A stretch of DNA of 8,758 bases from contig DFBO01000264.1 in the NCBI GenBank assembly GCA_002366675.1, forward strand, positions 1 to 8,758. The letters are read 5' to 3'. Shown one piece after another: positions 6,718 through 8,758 of the stretch; position 1 is the stretch's first letter; each line of letters begins with the position of its first letter. The position numbers and the translations under genes are program-made. The stretch comes from Flavobacteriaceae bacterium UBA3078. Lineage in GTDB: Bacteria; Bacteroidota; Bacteroidia; Flavobacteriales; Flavobacteriaceae. The notes beneath the pieces were generated by a model that was not told where the DNA came from, made no database searches, and saw only the letters and a list, made by a program, of their open reading frames with translations.

Positions 6718-8415
6718 TTAAAAAAATGCTGTTAAACTTAAATGGACTTGAGAATTTGAAAATTTAAACGATTGATTCTCTGTTTTTCCATTAGCAAAAT
6801 TGAATTTTAACAAACCAGCTTTGGTTATTAGTCCAAAACCAAAGCCAAAACCATATAGTTTTTCTTTTTGATCTGTAATTTTATTTTCAAAATATGCTGC
6901 GTCTATAATTGTATGAACATAGATACTATTGTTAAACATATATCTGTACTCAGAATTTATAAGCCCGTAAAGAGTTCCTGAAAGACTATTCTCTTCAAAA
7001 CCTCTAATTGAATTAATACCGCCAAAGCGAATTAATTCATTTTCAAGATAGGTGTCTGAAAATAATCCAAAACTATTTACTCTTAAATAGATGCTGTTCT
7101 TAAGATTTAAATTAAATATTTGAAACGCATCAATATAATATTGATACTGTGTTGTTGAAGTGTTGTCGTAGTCTCGAGAACCTGTCTCAACTTGGAAATC
7201 TAATAACGAGGTTGTGTTAAATAAAACACTTTCTTTTTGTCGTTTTTTATATTGATACCTTACATTATAAAATAATGTTTTATAATCTTTAATTAAAGGG
7301 TCTATGTATATAGAATCAAGAAGGTTGTTAGATTGAATGGATTTTATACCTGCAAATATTTTGTTTTTTGGATTTAGTTGGTAAAATAGTTTAACATTCT
7401 GATTTACTGTTGAAAAGGAGGAATCTCTTTTTAATAAGCCTAATTCTAACTCTGTTCCTAAAGGAGAACCAAATAAATAAGGTAGATTTAAATTTACATT
7501 GAATGTTTTTTGTTCGTTTTCATCACTCTTATATATTAATCTGAATGATTCTCCAAAATTTAGATTATTTATTAATTCGAGATTTAAATAGCCACTAAAT
7601 TCTATGTTATTGGTTTCTTCATTTGTTCCAAAACCAATAAATCCATCAAAATTGTTGCTTTTGTTTTTTTCTACGAATAAATATAATGTTGTAGAGTCTT
7701 TACTAAATAATATTTCAGGTTCTTTTATCTGATTTGCAAATGGGAGCTCAGTTAATGCATTAGCTTGCTTTTTTATTTCTGATAATTTAAAAATATTGTC
7801 CTCTTTAATTCTTAAATAATATTTTAAAAACGATTTTGGAAATTTTTCATAGCCCTTAACAATAATTTTATTTATCCGTCTAGTTATTCCTTTATCAAAT
7901 AAAATTAAATCAGCATTAATTTCTGTATCATTTTTTACTGAAACATTGGAAAGTCTTAAAGTGCTAAATGGGTCGCCTAATTCTGAGAGTTTTAAGTTAA
8001 TTGTATTGAGGGCTTTTTCTGTGTCTTGAATTGAGATGGAGAAATAATTGTCAAATATTTTATTTGAAACTAATTGAATTATTTTTCTTGGAACCAGACT
8101 ATCGACATAGAATATGTTTATAGCTTTAAATTTCCTATTAAGATTTATATTTACTTGTAAAGACGAATCGTTTAATCTATTTATAGGAGAAATGGCGCTT
8201 TCAATATAACCATAAGTGTTTAGTTTGGTCTTAAAAATAGTAACCTCTTTTGTTACAGATTCATAATCCTTATGATTCTTTACATATTTAATAGAATCTA
8301 TAATTTTATTTTCAATACTATCCTTTCCGTTTATTTTTAAGTTTAGAGTTTGACTAGTAACTTCTATTGAAAATAGACTATATATAATAAGGAGTATAAT
8401 GGGCGATTTGTGCAC
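6718..8415 (-). CDS. Omp85-superfamily outer-membrane protein (BamA/TamA-like), short form
   Basis: This 565-residue protein begins at a GTG (8415-8413). An in-frame TAG lies at 8430-8428 and no upstream ATG is available, and GTG places a clean Sec signal peptide at residues 1-21 (MHKSPIILLIIYSLF..., cleavage near VTS/Q). Residues about 178-250 look like a POTRA domain (RINKIIVKGYEKFPKSFLKYY, then a helix and a TTLYLFVEK strand). Residues about 95-173 look like another, and 30-92 may be a third, degenerate one. The beta-barrel begins around residue 255 (FDGFIGFGTNEETN). FGGINSIRGFEENSLSG at 464-480 contains the I-R-G-F motif of Omp85 loop 6, and the protein ends LSLTAFF with a terminal Phe. 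Family knowledge: Omp85 proteins insert or translocate proteins at the outer membrane. The length is close to E. coli TamA (577 residues) and shorter than typical BamA. It is divergent from rpsL and codirectional with the SusCD operon. Its base composition seems more AT-rich than that of the SusCD genes. Client proteins are unknown. Confidence 0.87.
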   Translation of the reverse strand: MHKSPIILLIIYSLFSIEVTSQTLNLKINGKDSIENKIIDSIKYVKNHKDYESVTKEVTIFKTKLNTYGYIESAISPINRLNDSSLQVNINLNRKFKAINIFYVDSLVPRKIIQLVSNKIFDNYFSISIQDTEKALNTINLKLSELGDPFSTLRLSNVSVKNDTEINADLILFDKGITRRINKIIVKGYEKFPKSFLKYYLRIKEDNIFKLSEIKKQANALTELPFANQIKEPEILFSKDSTTLYLFVEKNKSNNFDGFIGFGTNEETNNIEFSGYLNLELINNLNFGESFRLIYKSDENEQKTFNVNLNLPYLFGSPLGTELELGLLKRDSSFSTVNQNVKLFYQLNPKNKIFAGIKSIQSNNLLDSIYIDPLIKDYKTLFYNVRYQYKKRQKESVLFNTTSLLDFQVETGSRDYDNTSTTQYQYYIDAFQIFNLNLKNSIYLRVNSFGLFSDTYLENELIRFGGINSIRGFEENSLSGTLYGLINSEYRYMFNNSIYVHTIIDAAYFENKITDQKEKLYGFGFGFGLITKAGLLKFNFANGKTENQSFKFSNSQVHLSLTAFF

Positions 8416-8444
8416 GTCTGGTTCTGGCTATTAGAATTGTAAAA

Positions 8445-8478
8445 CTAACGTAAAAAGCAGACTTATTATATGCTCAAA
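8445..8478 (-). promoter_or_regulatory. Weak candidate promoter for the Omp85-like gene
   Basis: On the minus strand, TTTG at 8478-8475 is followed after 22 bases by TACGTTAG at 8452-8445. This matches TAnnTTTG except for one base in the TTTG part, and the spacing is at the long end of the usual range. It would give a leader of roughly 20-25 bases before the GTG start at 8415. No better match exists in the divergent region, but the call is tentative. Confidence 0.25.
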
Positions 8479-8519
8479 TCTTTAATTTTCAAATTCTATT
8501 AAAAATTAATCAATTAACG

Positions 8520-8550
8520 TTTGAAAAATTGAAAATAATTTCTACCTTTG
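8520..8550 (+). promoter_or_regulatory. rpsL promoter, canonical Bacteroidota housekeeping sigma type
   Basis: TTTG at 8520-8523 is followed by exactly 19 bases and then TACCTTTG at 8543-8550. Both elements match the Bacteroidota housekeeping sigma-factor consensus (-33 TTTG, -7 TAnnTTTG) fully. An AT-rich stretch lies upstream (8481-8519) and could act like an UP element. Transcription should start near 8555-8557, leaving a leader of about 40 bases before the rpsL ATG at 8595. A strong promoter fits the high demand for ribosomal protein S12. Confidence 0.88.
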
Positions 8551-8554
8551 CAGC

Positions 8555-8568
8555 CCTCTAATAAGAGG
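8555..8568 (+). other. Hairpin at the 5' end of the predicted rpsL transcript
   Basis: CCTCT at 8555-8559 and AGAGG at 8564-8568 are perfectly complementary around the four-base loop AATA. The stem begins at or next to the predicted transcription start, so the rpsL message would open with a short hairpin, followed by an unpaired AU-rich stretch up to the start codon. It is too short and lacks a T run for termination; a role in message stability or start-site selection is possible. The pairing is seen directly; the function is inferred. Confidence 0.45.
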
Positions 8569-8594
8569 TATTTGTAAAATATTATAGAAAATAT

Positions 8595-8758
8595 ATGCCA
8601 ACAATTTCACAATTAGTACGAAAAGGAAGAGCCAAAATAACCAAGAAGAGTAAATCGGCTGCTTTAGATTCGTGTCCACAAAGACGTGGGGTGTGTACTC
8701 GTGTTTATACCACAACACCTAAGAAACCTAACTCTGCAATGCGTAAAGTAGCAAGGGT
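8595..8758 (+). CDS. rpsL: 30S ribosomal protein S12, N-terminal part
   Basis: The first 54 codons of rpsL are present, and the gene runs off the right edge. The protein starts MPTISQLVRKGRAKITKKSK and contains the invariant S12 segments CPQRRGVCTRVYTTTPKKPN and NSAMRKVAR. S12 sits at the decoding centre of the 30S subunit and helps control tRNA selection accuracy. Lys43 in the TPKKPNS loop, the classic position of streptomycin-resistance substitutions, is the normal lysine here. The ATG at 8595 is preceded by an AU-rich leader with no Shine-Dalgarno sequence, as is common in Flavobacteriia. In most bacteria rpsG and fusA follow, which would lie beyond the window. The gene is expressed from the strong promoter at 8520-8550. 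Confidence 0.98.
   Translation, partial: MPTISQLVRKGRAKITKKSKSAALDSCPQRRGVCTRVYTTTPKKPNSAMRKVAR

Noticed and set aside
8481..8519. AT-rich inverted repeat (TTAATTTT/AAAATTAA) upstream of rpsL as an operator
   Set aside because: In such AT-rich sequence the match is easily due to chance; I mention it only as possible UP-like sequence.

Overview
The window looks like chromosomal DNA from a member of the Bacteroidota, most probably a marine-type Flavobacteriaceae. The signs are low GC content, a near-perfect Bacteroidota promoter (TTTG-N19-TAccTTTG) in front of rpsL, A-rich translation starts without Shine-Dalgarno sequences, a SusC/SusD outer-membrane pair, and lipoproteins with acidic residues after the lipidated cysteine. 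No gene-free stretch exceeds 300 bases. I saw no RNA gene, insertion sequence, CRISPR array or attachment site.

Layout from left to right: (1) at 1-141, minus strand, the N-terminal 47 codons of an rlmB/TrmH-type 23S rRNA 2'-O-methyltransferase, running off the left edge. (2) At 159-186, a strong hairpin terminator for the operon to its right. (3) At 210-6596, a compact four-gene minus-strand operon in the order susC-like, susD-like, Cys-rich lipoprotein, Calx-beta-like lipoprotein, with gaps of 12, 10 and 26 bases. (4) At 6718-8415, minus strand, an Omp85-superfamily outer-membrane protein of TamA-like size that appears to start with GTG. (5) At 8416-8594, a divergent intergenic region carrying the strong rpsL promoter. 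(6) At 8595-8758, plus strand, the first 54 codons of rpsL (ribosomal protein S12), running off the right edge.

The SusC homologue should be the TonB-dependent outer-membrane channel and the SusD homologue its surface lid. The two downstream lipoproteins occupy the SusE/SusF position and are probably surface-exposed accessory binding proteins. No glycoside hydrolase, sulfatase, peptidase or local regulator (SusR, hybrid two-component system, ECF sigma/anti-sigma) is present, and SusC lacks the N-terminal STN signalling domain. The locus is therefore an orphan SusCD transporter of unknown substrate set between housekeeping genes. The neighbouring Omp85 protein could be a separate outer-membrane assembly factor. 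The main curiosities are the orphan operon with its two unclassified lipoproteins, the short TamA-like Omp85 protein next to rpsL, the hairpin at the very 5' end of the predicted rpsL transcript, and a possible leaderless rlmB promoter abutting the operon terminator.
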